From Mycolicibacterium austroafricanum (GTDB lineage Bacteria; Actinomycetota; Actinomycetes; Mycobacteriales; Mycobacteriaceae), in the NCBI RefSeq assembly GCF_000612725.1, contig NZ_HG964458.1, positions 1-64,000 of the forward strand: DNA of 64,000 nt, in the 5' to 3' direction. Within the stretch, counting starts at the first letter, position 1, and each line of letters starts with the position of its first letter. Shown one piece after another: positions 41,309-50,171 of the stretch. The translations under genes and the position numbers were made by a program. Under the pieces are notes generated by a model. It had not been told where the DNA came from. It did no database searches and saw nothing but the letters and a program-made list of their open reading frames with translations.

Positions 41309-43285
41309 CTACTTGTCGGCCGCCATCAGGATCGCCTTGACCTCCTCCGTTGTGGTGGCTTCCCGGAGCCGGGCAACGTCGTCGGCCTTGAGGAAGACCT
41401 GCGCGATCTTGGTCAGCAGGGCCATGTGGTCCTTACCGGCACCGGCGATCCCGACGACGAACTCGGCGGGCTTGCCGTTCCAGTCGATCGGTTCGGCGTA
41501 GCGCACGAAGGACAGGCCGGTGCGGCGGATGGTGTCCTTGGCCTCGTTGGTGCCGTGCGGAATGGCCAGCCCGTTACCCATGTACGTGGAGATCGAAGAC
41601 TCCCGCTGGTGCATCGCGTCGATGTAGGCCGGTTCGACCGCGCCGGCGGTGACCAGCAGCCGACCGGCCTCGGTGATCGCGTCGGCGGCCGTCGTCGCCG
41701 CACCGTCGAGCACGATCGACGACAGCGGCAGCACGTCATCGGCCGGAGCCTCGGCGGGTTCCTCGACAGCTGCCGGGGCCCCGTCGCCGCCTCCGGTGTT
41801 GGTCTGCTTGAGCCTCTCGACGATCTCGTCGTAGCGCGGGCTGCCCATGAAGTCGTCGACCGAGACGTGCACGGCCGAGCCGGTGCGCTGGCGGGCGCGG
41901 GCGGTCAGGTCACGATGGGAGATCACCAGGTCGTAGGTGTCGCTGAGATTCGAGATCGCCGAGTTGGTCACCTTGACGTCGCCGAAGCCGGCCTGCTGAA
42001 TCTTCCTGCGCAGCACCGACGCTCCCATCGCCGAGGATCCCATGCCGGCGTCACAGGCGAACACGATGCTCCTGATGGGTCCGGTCGAGGTTGCGACCAG
42101 CGCGCCTGCCACGCTGGACTTCTTGCCCTTCAGCGACTCCATCTCCGCGGTGGCCGCGGCCAGGTCCGACTCGTCGGTGGCTCTGTCGGTCTTGAGCAGC
42201 AGCGCCGCGACCGCGAAGGACACCGCCGCCGACCCGAACACCGACAGCGTGACGCCGAGGAAGCTGCCGCTGGCGGTCTGGGCGTAGACGGCGATGATCG
42301 AACCCGGCGCGGCGGGGGCACGCAGGCCGGAGCCGAAGAGCACGTTGATGAACACGCCCGTCATACCGCCGAGGATGGTGGCGACGATCAGCTTGGGCTT
42401 CATCAGCACGTACGGGAAATAGATCTCGTGGATACCACCGAAGAACTGGATGATCGCCGCACCCGGCGCCGAGGCGCGCGCGAGGCCGCGACCAAACGCC
42501 ATGTAGGCCAACAGAAGTCCCAGACCGGGGCCCGGGTTGGCCTCCAGCAGGAACAGGATCGACTTGCCGGTCTCCAGCGCCTGTGTGGTGCCCAGCGGCG
42601 TCAGCACCCCGTGGTTGATCGCATTGTTGAGGAACAGCACCTTAGCCGGTTCGATCAGTATCGAGGTCAGCGGTAGCAGGTCGTTCTCGACCAGGAAGTC
42701 CACGGCGTTGCCGGCGGCGCGGGTGAACGACGACACGATCGGACCGATGCCGAAGAATCCGAACACCGCGAGGATCAGGCCGAGGATGCCTGCGGAGAAG
42801 TTGTCGACCAGCATCTCGAAGCCGGGTCGGATCTTGCCTTCCCACAGCGCGTCCAGCTTCTTCATGCACCAGCCGCCCAGCGGGCCCATGATCATCGCGC
42901 CGAGGAACATCGGGACGTCGGCGCCGGTGACCACGCCCATGGTGGCGATCGCGCCGACGACGGCGCCGCGGTTGCCGTGCACCATCCGGCCACCGGTGTA
43001 GCCGATCAGGACCGGCAGCAGGTAGGTGATCATCGGGCCGACGATGCCTGCGCCGTCGTAGGCGCCCCAGCCGCCGATCTTGGCGACCCAGCCGTCCGGG
43101 TTCTTCAGCTCCGCGAAGATGCCCTGCAGCCAGCCCTGCTCGATGAACAGTGCGGTGATCAGACCCCAGGCGATGAACGCGCCGATGTTGGGCATGACCA
43201 TGTTCGACAGCGCGGTGCCCAACTTCTGCACGCGCACCCGTACCCCGGTCCGGGGTGGCGCGTCCTCGATGGTGGCTTGCGACAT
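41309..43285 (-). CDS. mtlA: Mannitol-type PTS enzyme IICBA
   Basis: The product has 658 residues. EIIC (to about 370) has NNAINHGVLTPLGT and GGIHEIYFPYVLMKPKLI, which mark the mannitol family. EIIB (about 425-515) has the phospho-cysteine in VFACDAGMGSSAMG. EIIA (about 545-658) has the phospho-histidine in LAIPHGTNEAK. It imports and phosphorylates mannitol or a similar hexitol. The start is the ATG at 43285 behind GGAGGA. HPr and enzyme I genes are not in the window. Polyol PTS genes are unusual in mycobacteria. Confidence 0.92.
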   Translation of the reverse strand: MSQATIEDAPPRTGVRVRVQKLGTALSNMVMPNIGAFIAWGLITALFIEQGWLQGIFAELKNPDGWVAKIGGWGAYDGAGIVGPMITYLLPVLIGYTGGRMVHGNRGAVVGAIATMGVVTGADVPMFLGAMIMGPLGGWCMKKLDALWEGKIRPGFEMLVDNFSAGILGLILAVFGFFGIGPIVSSFTRAAGNAVDFLVENDLLPLTSILIEPAKVLFLNNAINHGVLTPLGTTQALETGKSILFLLEANPGPGLGLLLAYMAFGRGLARASAPGAAIIQFFGGIHEIYFPYVLMKPKLIVATILGGMTGVFINVLFGSGLRAPAAPGSIIAVYAQTASGSFLGVTLSVFGSAAVSFAVAALLLKTDRATDESDLAAATAEMESLKGKKSSVAGALVATSTGPIRSIVFACDAGMGSSAMGASVLRRKIQQAGFGDVKVTNSAISNLSDTYDLVISHRDLTARARQRTGSAVHVSVDDFMGSPRYDEIVERLKQTNTGGGDGAPAAVEEPAEAPADDVLPLSSIVLDGAATTAADAITEAGRLLVTAGAVEPAYIDAMHQRESSISTYMGNGLAIPHGTNEAKDTIRRTGLSFVRYAEPIDWNGKPAEFVVGIAGAGKDHMALLTKIAQVFLKADDVARLREATTTEEVKAILMAADK

Positions 43286-43388
43286 GGAAGTCCTCCGATC
43301 CAGATGGGCGCCGGCCGCAGTGGTGATGCCGGTCACATTCGACTCTGAAGCCCAGTAGACCGCACAACCGGGCATGTTTGCAAGCATT

Positions 43389-43436
43389 CGGTCAAAATCG
43401 GTCAGTCATTTCAGTGGTTTTATGCCCGATTGACCG
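43389..43436. promoter_or_regulatory. Candidate DeoR operators between mtlA and the dehydrogenase
   Basis: CGGTCAA (43389-43395) and CGGTCAG (43399-43405) are direct repeats 10 bases apart, and TTGACCG (43430-43436) is the inverted form. The arrangement lies between the two divergent starts and suits a DeoR oligomer. Confidence 0.5.
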
Positions 43437-43475
43437 TTAGAGTGCGGAAGAGCACACCGTTGAGAGGACTGCACC

Positions 43476-44540
43476 ATGAAGGCTCTGCGCTTCTACGCCC
43501 CCGAAGATGTCCGGCTCGAAGACGTGCCTGAGCCGACCTGCGCGCCCGACGAGGTGAAGCTGCGCGTGCGCAACTGTTCGACCTGCGGCACCGACGTCAA
43601 GATCTTCTACAACGGCCACCAGAACCTGACCCCGCCACGCACCATCGGCCATGAGATCGCCGGCGAGATCGTCGAGGTCGGCGCCGACGTGAATTCCACG
43701 TACGGCAGCAGCTGGCAGGTCGGTGACCGCGTGCAGGTGATCGCCGCGGTGCCGTGCGGCGAGTGCCACGAATGCCGCAAGGGCTGGATGGCGGTGTGCC
43801 AGAACCAGACCTCGATGGGATACCAGTACGACGGCGGGTTCGCCGAGTTCATGATCGTGCCGCGGCAGGTGCTCAAAGTCGATGGGCTGAACCGGATTCC
43901 GGACAATGTGGGGTTCGACGAGGCGTCGGCGGCCGAACCGTTCGCGTGTGCGATCAACGCGCAGGAACTGCTCGGTATCGAAGAGGGCGACACGGTCGTG
44001 GTGTTCGGCGCTGGTCCGATCGGCTGCATGCACATCCGTATCGCGCGCGGTGTGCACAACTGCGGGCCGGTGTATCTGGTGGACGTCAACGCCGCCCGGC
44101 TGCAGATGTCGGCCGACGCGGTGTCACCGGACGAGATCATCAACGGCGCCGAGGTGGACGTCGTCGAGAAGGTCATGGAGCTGACCGGGGGCCGCGGTGC
44201 CGACGTGGTGATCACCGCGACGGCGGCCAACGTCGCCCAGGAGCAGGCGATCGCGATGGCGGCGCGCAACGGGCGCATCTCGTTCTTCGGCGGGCTGCCC
44301 AAGACCAATCCGACGATCACCTGCGATTCGAACGTCGTGCACTACCGTCAGCTGCACATCCACGGCGCCAACGGTTCTGCGCCGGAGCACAACAAGCGTG
44401 CGCTGCAGTACATCTCGACCGGACAGGTGCCGGTCAAAGACCTCATCACCCGCCACATCCCGCTCGACGACGTGCTCGACGCGTTCCAGATCGTCAAGAA
44501 CGGCGAGGCGATCAAGGTGACGGTGGAGCCAGCCCCTTAG
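43476..44540 (+). CDS. Zinc-dependent polyol dehydrogenase
   Basis: The product has 354 residues of the medium-chain sorbitol dehydrogenase-like family. Catalytic zinc ligands lie in CSTCGTDVK and GHEIAGEIVEVG, and the structural zinc loop is CGECHECRKGWMAVC. The cofactor motif is VVVFGAGPIGCMHI. Placed divergently from a mannitol-type PTS, it probably oxidises the imported hexitol phosphate to a ketose phosphate, although this fold usually acts on free polyols. Its stop is followed by a strong hairpin. Confidence 0.85.
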   Translation: MKALRFYAPEDVRLEDVPEPTCAPDEVKLRVRNCSTCGTDVKIFYNGHQNLTPPRTIGHEIAGEIVEVGADVNSTYGSSWQVGDRVQVIAAVPCGECHECRKGWMAVCQNQTSMGYQYDGGFAEFMIVPRQVLKVDGLNRIPDNVGFDEASAAEPFACAINAQELLGIEEGDTVVVFGAGPIGCMHIRIARGVHNCGPVYLVDVNAARLQMSADAVSPDEIINGAEVDVVEKVMELTGGRGADVVITATAANVAQEQAIAMAARNGRISFFGGLPKTNPTITCDSNVVHYRQLHIHGANGSAPEHNKRALQYISTGQVPVKDLITRHIPLDDVLDAFQIVKNGEAIKVTVEPAP

Positions 44541-44550
44541 CCGCGAATCC

Positions 44551-44593
44551 GAAGTTGTTGGCGACGTCCGGACGGATCCGCGCCAACAACTTC
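44551..44593. terminator. Perfect 13-bp hairpin between convergent genes
   Basis: GAAGTTGTTGGCG pairs with CGCCAACAACTTC around 17 bases. It sits between the dehydrogenase stop and the CoA-transferase stop and may end transcription from both sides. There is no U-tract, as is usual in mycobacteria. Confidence 0.7.
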
Positions 44594-45896
44594 AGGTTCG
44601 GCGCGGGGCGGCCCGGTCCGCCGCGGCCAGCAGCTCGTCCCGGAACAGCGGGTGGGCGATGGCGGCGAGGGCGTGGCCCCGCTGCTGCACCGTCTTGCCC
44701 TCCAGTTCGGCGGCGCCGTACTCGGTGACGATGACGTCGACGTGATGGCGCGGCGTGGTGATGATCGCGCCGGCCGCGAACTGCGGAACGATCCGCGACT
44801 GCAGGCGGCCGTCCTTCTGGAACGTCGACGGCAGGCAGATCAGCGAGCGGTCCGTCAGCTCGATGCCGACGCCGGCGACGAAATCCTCGGCGCCGCCGAT
44901 CCCGCTGAACTGGTCGCCGGCGATCGTGTCGGCGACCACCTGACCGTGGATGTCGACGGCGAGCGCGCCGTTGATCGAGATCATGTTGTGGTTGGCGCCG
45001 ATCACCTCCGGCGAGTTGACGATCTCGACCGGCAGGAACGCAACATCTTCGTTGCCGTCCAGCCACGCGTACAGCTCGGTCGAGCCGAACGCGAACGTCG
45101 TCACGCTCACCCCGTCGAACCGCCCCTTCGCAGTGTTGGTCACCTTGCCCGCGCGGTGCAGCTGCATACAGCCGTCGGTGAACATCTCGCTGTGCAGCCC
45201 GTAGCCGCCGCCGTCACCCTCGGCCAGCAGCGTGGCGATCTGGCTGGGGATCGAGCCGATCCCGGTCTGCAGCGTCGCGCCGGACGGGATGAACGCGACG
45301 GCGTGGCGGGCGATCGCGGTGTCGGTGTCGGTCGGCGGCGGTCCGGGAAGCGCGAGCGGGGCGTCCGTCGAGCGCACCAGGACGTCGATCTCGTCGACGT
45401 GCAGCGCGTGCCGGTGTTCGCCGTGACCGAACGTCCGCGGGTAGGCGTCGGAAACCTCGACCACGAGAAGCCGGTCCGGGTCCGCGCCGGCGCGACGCAA
45501 CTCGCCGACCGTGCCGCCGGCATGCAGCGACAGCGAGCACCAGCCGTCGGCGTCGGGTGGCGTTGCGACCGTGGTCATCACACGCGGTGACTGATGTTCC
45601 ATCAGCGGGCCGAAGCGGCGGAAGTCCGCGGGGGTGAAGTCGACGTCGGCGCCGGCGTCGCGCAACGCCCGTTCCAGCGGGCCGTAGAACCCGGACAGAT
45701 AGTGCACGCCGGGCCGGGAGAACAGCTCGGTCCCGACGGCGAGCAGCGCCCCGTAGACCCGAAGGTCGGTCCAGTCGGTGCGGGCGCCGAGGGCGCGCAG
45801 GAACGCCGGCGGCTGACCGGGGCCCAGCGGTATCCCGAGACTGTCGGCGGGCGCGAGCCGGGCGGCGGCCTCTTCGGCGGTCAACTCCTGCGGCAT
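44592..45896 (-). CDS. Acetyl-CoA hydrolase/transferase family protein
   Basis: The product has 434 residues of the 4-hydroxybutyrate CoA-transferase/acetyl-CoA hydrolase family: LGIPLGPGQPPAFLRAL at the start, IPSGATLQTGIGSIPSQIA, LHSEMFTDGCMQLHRAG, DQFSGIGGAEDFVAG and VIVTEYGAAELEGKTVQQRG. It moves CoA between short acyl groups. A link to propionyl-CoA from the microcompartment is conceivable but not shown. The start is the ATG at 45896. Its 3' end reaches into the hairpin. Confidence 0.85.
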   Translation of the reverse strand: MPQELTAEEAAARLAPADSLGIPLGPGQPPAFLRALGARTDWTDLRVYGALLAVGTELFSRPGVHYLSGFYGPLERALRDAGADVDFTPADFRRFGPLMEHQSPRVMTTVATPPDADGWCSLSLHAGGTVGELRRAGADPDRLLVVEVSDAYPRTFGHGEHRHALHVDEIDVLVRSTDAPLALPGPPPTDTDTAIARHAVAFIPSGATLQTGIGSIPSQIATLLAEGDGGGYGLHSEMFTDGCMQLHRAGKVTNTAKGRFDGVSVTTFAFGSTELYAWLDGNEDVAFLPVEIVNSPEVIGANHNMISINGALAVDIHGQVVADTIAGDQFSGIGGAEDFVAGVGIELTDRSLICLPSTFQKDGRLQSRIVPQFAAGAIITTPRHHVDVIVTEYGAAELEGKTVQQRGHALAAIAHPLFRDELLAAADRAAPRRT

Positions 45897-46052
45897 GGCG
45901 GTAACCCTGCCATGCGGGAACTTCGTGTGTTCGCCATGTCTTCAAAGCCAACTCTCAATGGGCAGAGCGCGTTCTAATGGTTGGACAGCAGCGGAAGGAC
46001 CTCACGCCGCCTTGAAACGTGGGTATCAGCGCACCATCGAAAGAGGAAACCC

Positions 46053-46382
46053 TTGACCCACACGCCTGGTGACCTGCCCTCGCCTGACGAGTTCCGACGG
46101 AAGATGGCCCACCTCGACCGGGAGTTCGCGGATGCCCGTCGGTACCTGTCGATGTTGTGCGCCGGCGACAATGAATCGCTGAGTGCGTTGATGATGGAGA
46201 TCCATCGCGGCGGACGGGCTATGAAGGTCCTGGCAGCGATGGCGGTACAGGCCCTCGACTTCGCCCAACTGTCGGCGGACCGGCTCGGCGGCGATGTGCA
46301 GAAGTGGCTCGACGAGTCGGTGATGACCCAGGACACCGCCGAGAATGAGCGCGACCAAACCGAACTCGGCGGCGAGTCGTAA
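46053..46382 (+). CDS. Small hypothetical protein
   Basis: The product has 109 residues with no signal or membrane segment. It looks helical: PSPDEFRRKMAHLDREFADARRYLSML and VLAAMAVQALDFAQLSADRLG. I do not recognise the family. The start is a TTG at 46053, four bases after GAGGAA, which fits better than the ORF's upstream start codon at 45981. The diguanylate cyclase gene begins 144 bases later in the same direction, so the two may be co-transcribed. Confidence 0.55.
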   Translation: MTHTPGDLPSPDEFRRKMAHLDREFADARRYLSMLCAGDNESLSALMMEIHRGGRAMKVLAAMAVQALDFAQLSADRLGGDVQKWLDESVMTQDTAENERDQTELGGES

Positions 46383-46526
46383 CCTCGGCCGACCATCTGC
46401 GACATCCCCGGGAGCGGCGATGAGCGGCGGCGGAGACCATGCCAGGCGTCAGTGCAGTTGTTGGTGCTGCCGCGGATCCGCTACGCCGACGGCAGGGCTC
46501 CGCCTAACCTCGGGGCAGGGGGTGTG

Positions 46527-47798
46527 ATGGGGCGAGAAGCGGCGGGGCTGAACCTCCACGGCGAGGCGATGCTTGACGCCGTCTTCGAGCACCTCTACAA
46601 CGCCATGGTCATCACCGACGCCGACTTCGACGGCGGCCCCTTTTTCCAGCGCTGCAACCCGGCCTTCTGCGCGATGACCGGCTATACGGAAGAGGAGTTG
46701 ATAGGCCAGTCCCCACGCATCCTGCAGGGTCCCGAGACCGATCGAAAGGTCATTGATGAGCTGGAGCGCAAGATCCGGGCCGGAGAGTTCTTCGAGGGCA
46801 GCACCATCAACTACCGCAAGGACGGCTTGTCCTACGTCGTTCAGTGGAACATCTCACCGGTGCGCGATGCCGACGGCGCGATTGTGGCCTACGTCTCGAT
46901 CCAACAGGACATCACGGCGCGCCTTGCCGCCGAGCGCGAGCGCAGCCTGCTCGCCGAGGCCCTCAACGCCGCGACCGATCCGGTGATCGTCATGGACAAG
47001 AACTTCATTATTGTCTTCGCCAACAATGCCTTTGGTCGTGAGGTTGGGCGACCTGTGGACGACATTCTCGGGCATTCAGCGTTCGAGTTGAGGCCGCGAA
47101 CCGCCGAGGGCTTGGCCGAACCGCAGATCCGGCGAGTCCTTGCCGAGGGCAGCCCCTATCACGGGGTGGTGTCCTTCGAAGCTCCGACCGGCAAACGGCT
47201 GCACGTCGACCTCAGCATCTCCAGCCTCATCGGCTATCACGATCCGAACGGTCACTATGTGGCGATCGCGCCGAACATCACCCACATGGTCGAGCAGCAG
47301 ATGGTCCTACAGGAAATGGCCAATATCGATGCACTGACCGGACTGCTGAACCGACGCTCGGGGCAGATCGCCCTGGAGATCGAACTCCAGAAGGCTGCCG
47401 AGTCGGGCGCGCCGATCAGTGTGGCCATGGGCGACATCGACCACTTCAAGCGGATCAACGACCGCCTTGGGCACGCAGTCGGCGATGACGTCCTGCGATC
47501 GGTGGCAGGGTCGCTGCGCGACGGTTTGCGACGCAACGACGTCGCCATTCGCTGGGGTGGTGAGGAGTTCCTCGTCTTCCTCCCGAACACCCCGCTCGAC
47601 GATGCAGTGCCGCTCACCGAGCGGATCCGAAACCACGTCGCGACCACCCCACAGATCGCATCCGACTCGGTGACGATGTCCTTCGGTGTGGGCCAGTGGC
47701 GACCCGGCGAGAGCGTCGCAGCGTTCGTCGAGCGCATCGACGCCGCCATGTACGAGGCCAAGTCCGGCGGGCGCGACCGAGTCGTCTCGTCCCCTTGA
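46527..47798 (+). CDS. PAS-PAS-GGDEF diguanylate cyclase
   Basis: The product has 423 residues. The first PAS domain (about 15-135) has GYTEEELIGQSPRILQGPETD, close to LOV domains but without the flavin-reactive cysteine. A second PAS (about 140-255) follows. The GGDEF domain (about 260-423) has an intact active site (RWGGEEFLVF) and an RRND inhibitory-site motif five residues before it. It should make c-di-GMP in response to a small ligand, redox state or gas. It has no membrane segment. The start is the ATG at 46527; longer versions are possible. No EAL partner is in the window. Confidence 0.9.
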   Translation: MGREAAGLNLHGEAMLDAVFEHLYNAMVITDADFDGGPFFQRCNPAFCAMTGYTEEELIGQSPRILQGPETDRKVIDELERKIRAGEFFEGSTINYRKDGLSYVVQWNISPVRDADGAIVAYVSIQQDITARLAAERERSLLAEALNAATDPVIVMDKNFIIVFANNAFGREVGRPVDDILGHSAFELRPRTAEGLAEPQIRRVLAEGSPYHGVVSFEAPTGKRLHVDLSISSLIGYHDPNGHYVAIAPNITHMVEQQMVLQEMANIDALTGLLNRRSGQIALEIELQKAAESGAPISVAMGDIDHFKRINDRLGHAVGDDVLRSVAGSLRDGLRRNDVAIRWGGEEFLVFLPNTPLDDAVPLTERIRNHVATTPQIASDSVTMSFGVGQWRPGESVAAFVERIDAAMYEAKSGGRDRVVSSP

Positions 47799-47943
47799 AG
47801 ATCTCGTGGGGTGCAGGCTTGCGTGGATCCGCAGTCGCCACTGAGAAGTTCGGCGCGGGCCTGGTCGATCTCGCTGATCGATTATCGACGGAACAGCAGT
47901 AACTCAAGAAGTCCTCTCGATTGCACAAACGAGAGGATGACTA

Positions 47944-48034
47944 TGGCGGTGGCGGAGGGATTTGAACCCTCGGACGGGGGTTACCCGTCACACGCTTTCG
48001 AGGCGTGCTCCTTAGGCCGCTCGGACACGCCACC
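47944..48034 (-). tRNA. tRNA-Ser(CGA)
   Basis: The minus strand begins GGTGGCGTGTCCGAGCGG, has the anticodon loop CTCGAAA (anticodon CGA), a long variable arm, the GGTTCAAATCC T-arm and a matching acceptor, with CCA encoded at the 3' end. It reads UCG codons. Confidence 0.93.
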
Positions 48035-48096
48035 GTGTGGCAGCTTACCGATGGACAGCTCATCGACCAAAACGTCCCGGGCTCGCCCGCCGGGTC

Positions 48097-48546
48097 TCAC
48101 CGCTGGCCGGCGAAGAACTCCTCCAGGGGGGCCGCGCACTCGGCCTCCAGCACCCCGCCGCGCACCTGCGGCCGATGTGTCAGCCGGCGGTCACGCACCA
48201 CGTCCCACAGCGAACCGACCGCGCCGGTCTTGGGCTCCCACGCCCCGAACACAACCCGCGCCACCCGGGCCATGACCAGCGCGCCCGCGCACATCGTGCA
48301 GGGCTCCACCGTGACCGCCAGCGTCGCGCCCTCCAGCCGCCACCCGTCGCCCAGCTCCCGCGCCGCCGCGCGCAACGCCAGGATCTCCGCGTGCGCTGTC
48401 GGATCGCCGAACTCCTCGCGCGCGTTCGCCGCCCTGGCCAGCTCCCTGCCGTCGGGGGCGAAGACGACCGCGCCGATCGGCACGTCGCGCGGCCCGGCCA
48501 GCCGGGCGGCGTCGAGCGCGGCGCGGATCAGTTCCTCGTCGGTCAC
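48097..48546 (-). CDS. tadA: tRNA-specific adenosine deaminase
   Basis: The product has 149 residues of the cytidine deaminase fold. TAHAEILAL supplies the zinc histidine and catalytic glutamate, and VEPCTMCAGAL the two zinc cysteines. TadA converts A34 to inosine in tRNA-Arg(ACG); that tRNA is encoded at 62608-62680. The start is the GTG at 48546. It follows its usual partner gene in the same direction, across a duplicated 22-bp repeat. Confidence 0.92.
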   Translation of the reverse strand: MTDEELIRAALDAARLAGPRDVPIGAVVFAPDGRELARAANAREEFGDPTAHAEILALRAAARELGDGWRLEGATLAVTVEPCTMCAGALVMARVARVVFGAWEPKTGAVGSLWDVVRDRRLTHRPQVRGGVLEAECAAPLEEFFAGQR

Positions 48547-48555
48547 CTGCTTCGA

Positions 48556-48602
48556 CTGAATTGCCGGTTCACCGGCCGAGCTGAATTGCCGGTTCACCGG
48601 CC
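48556..48602 (-). repeat. 22-bp direct repeat, two copies, at a gene junction
   Basis: Identical 22-base copies lie at 48556-48577 and 48581-48602. Each holds a GCCGG-TTCA-CCGGC hairpin. The right copy overlaps the stop codon of the upstream gene. Confidence 0.85.
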
Positions 48603-49118
48603 CAGGCGGTCCAGCACCGCCGACAGCTCGTCGGCGAACCCCATCTCCCGGGCGATACGGCCGACCTGCTCGTCGGCGTACAGGTCGTCGCTCTCGTCGA
48701 GGATCACTCCCAGCACCGCCTCCGGCAGGCCGATGTCGGACAGCAGGCCGAGGTCCCCCTCCTCGAACGGGTCGCACCGCTCGAGTTCCTCGTCGTCGAT
48801 GTCGGCGTCGAGCTTCTCCAGCACCTCGGCGGCGATGTCATAGTCAAGCGCCGCGGTCGCATCCGAGAGCAGCAGCCTGGTGCCCGACGGGGCAGGCCGC
48901 ACGATCACGAAGAACTCGTCGTCGATGTCGAGAATCCCGAAAACCGCTCCGGCACTGCGCAGTTCACGCAGTTCGGTCTCCGCGGCGGTCAGGCTGGTCA
49001 GTGTGGCGGGCCGCATCGGGGTGCACCGCCACTTGCCGTCCTCCCGGACGACGGCCACAGCGAAGCCGTCCGGAACGTCGGTCACCCGCTCCTGCTTCTG
49101 TGCACTCTGCGCTCCCAT
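48594..49118 (-). CDS. tRNA adenosine deaminase-associated protein
   Basis: The product has 174 residues: GFAVAVVREDGKWRC at the N terminus, FGILDIDDEFFVIVRP, an acidic middle (DADIDDEELERCDPFEEGDLG) and LYADEQVGRIAREMGFADEL near the end. This family sits next to tadA in actinobacteria (Rv3753c in M. tuberculosis), and its role is not known. The start is the ATG at 49118. Its last codons fall in the 22-bp repeat. Confidence 0.88.
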   Translation of the reverse strand: MGAQSAQKQERVTDVPDGFAVAVVREDGKWRCTPMRPATLTSLTAAETELRELRSAGAVFGILDIDDEFFVIVRPAPSGTRLLLSDATAALDYDIAAEVLEKLDADIDDEELERCDPFEEGDLGLLSDIGLPEAVLGVILDESDDLYADEQVGRIAREMGFADELSAVLDRLGR

Positions 49119-49211
49119 GAGGCCTGAGGGTAGTCCCCCGGCAGTGCCTTGACCAGCAAGTCCGTGCCCTCCCGGCACCGTGAGCTTGATCGGGTGTGTC
49201 AACCTAGGCAC

Positions 49212-50171
49212 GTGACGAAGACACCGGTGTGCGTGATCGGTCTCGGCCTGATCGGCGGTTCGCTGATGCGGGCCGCAAAGGCCGCCGGACGTGAGGTGTT
49301 CGGGTACAACCGCTCCGTCGAAGGTGTCGACGCGGCCCGGCTCGACGGGTTCGACGCCAGCGTCAACCTCGACGAGACGCTGGCCCGTGCCGCGGCCGTC
49401 GACGCGCTGATCGTGCTCGCCGTCCCGATGCCCGCGCTACCACTGATGCTGCGCCACGTCCGAGAGAGCGCCGCCGACTGTGCCCTCACCGACGTCACCA
49501 GCGTCAAAGGTGCCGTGCACGAGGAGGTCGCCAAAGCCGGGCTGCTGGCGCGGTTCGTCGGCGGGCACCCGATGACCGGCACCGCGCACTCGGGGTGGGC
49601 GGCCGGCGACGCCCGGCTGTTCGTGGGCGCACCCTGGGTGCTCAGCGTCGACGACCACGTCGACCCCGGGGTGTGGGCCACGGTGATGCACCTGGCACTG
49701 GACTGCGGTTCGTTCGTCGTCCCCGCCCGATCCGACGAACATGACGCCGCGGCCGCGACCATCTCGCACCTGCCGCACCTGCTCGCCGAGGCGCTGGCCG
49801 CCACCGCCGGTGAGGTTCCGCTGGCGTTCGCCCTGGCCGCCGGCTCCTTCCGCGACGGCACCCGGGTCGCCGCGACCGCGCCCGACCTGGTGCGGGCCAT
49901 GTGCGAGGCGAACGCCACCCACCTGCTGCCCGTCCTCGACCACGCACTGCGCCTGCTGATCGACGCCCGCAATCAGTTGGCCCAGCATCAGCCGGTATCG
50001 GAACTCGTCGAGGGCGGCCACGCCGCGCGGATCCGCTACGACAGCTTCAGCCGACCGCAGATCGTCACCACCGTCATCGGCGCCGAGGAATGGCGCGACG
50101 AACTCGCCGCGGCCGGGCGCGCGGGCGGTGTGATCAGATCCGCTCTGCCAGTCCGGGATAGTCGAGGATGA
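49212..50171 (+). CDS. tyrA: Prephenate dehydrogenase
   Basis: The product has 319 residues. VCVIGLGLIGGSLMRAAKAAG is the NAD-binding start, VTSVKGAVHEE and GHPMTGTAHSGW are conserved active-site stretches. The enzyme makes 4-hydroxyphenylpyruvate for tyrosine synthesis. The start is the GTG at 49212; the divergent partner starts at 49118. It overlaps the convergent glycolipid-binding gene by 38 bases. Confidence 0.9.
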   Translation: MTKTPVCVIGLGLIGGSLMRAAKAAGREVFGYNRSVEGVDAARLDGFDASVNLDETLARAAAVDALIVLAVPMPALPLMLRHVRESAADCALTDVTSVKGAVHEEVAKAGLLARFVGGHPMTGTAHSGWAAGDARLFVGAPWVLSVDDHVDPGVWATVMHLALDCGSFVVPARSDEHDAAAATISHLPHLLAEALAATAGEVPLAFALAAGSFRDGTRVAATAPDLVRAMCEANATHLLPVLDHALRLLIDARNQLAQHQPVSELVEGGHAARIRYDSFSRPQIVTTVIGAEEWRDELAAAGRAGGVIRSALPVRDSRG

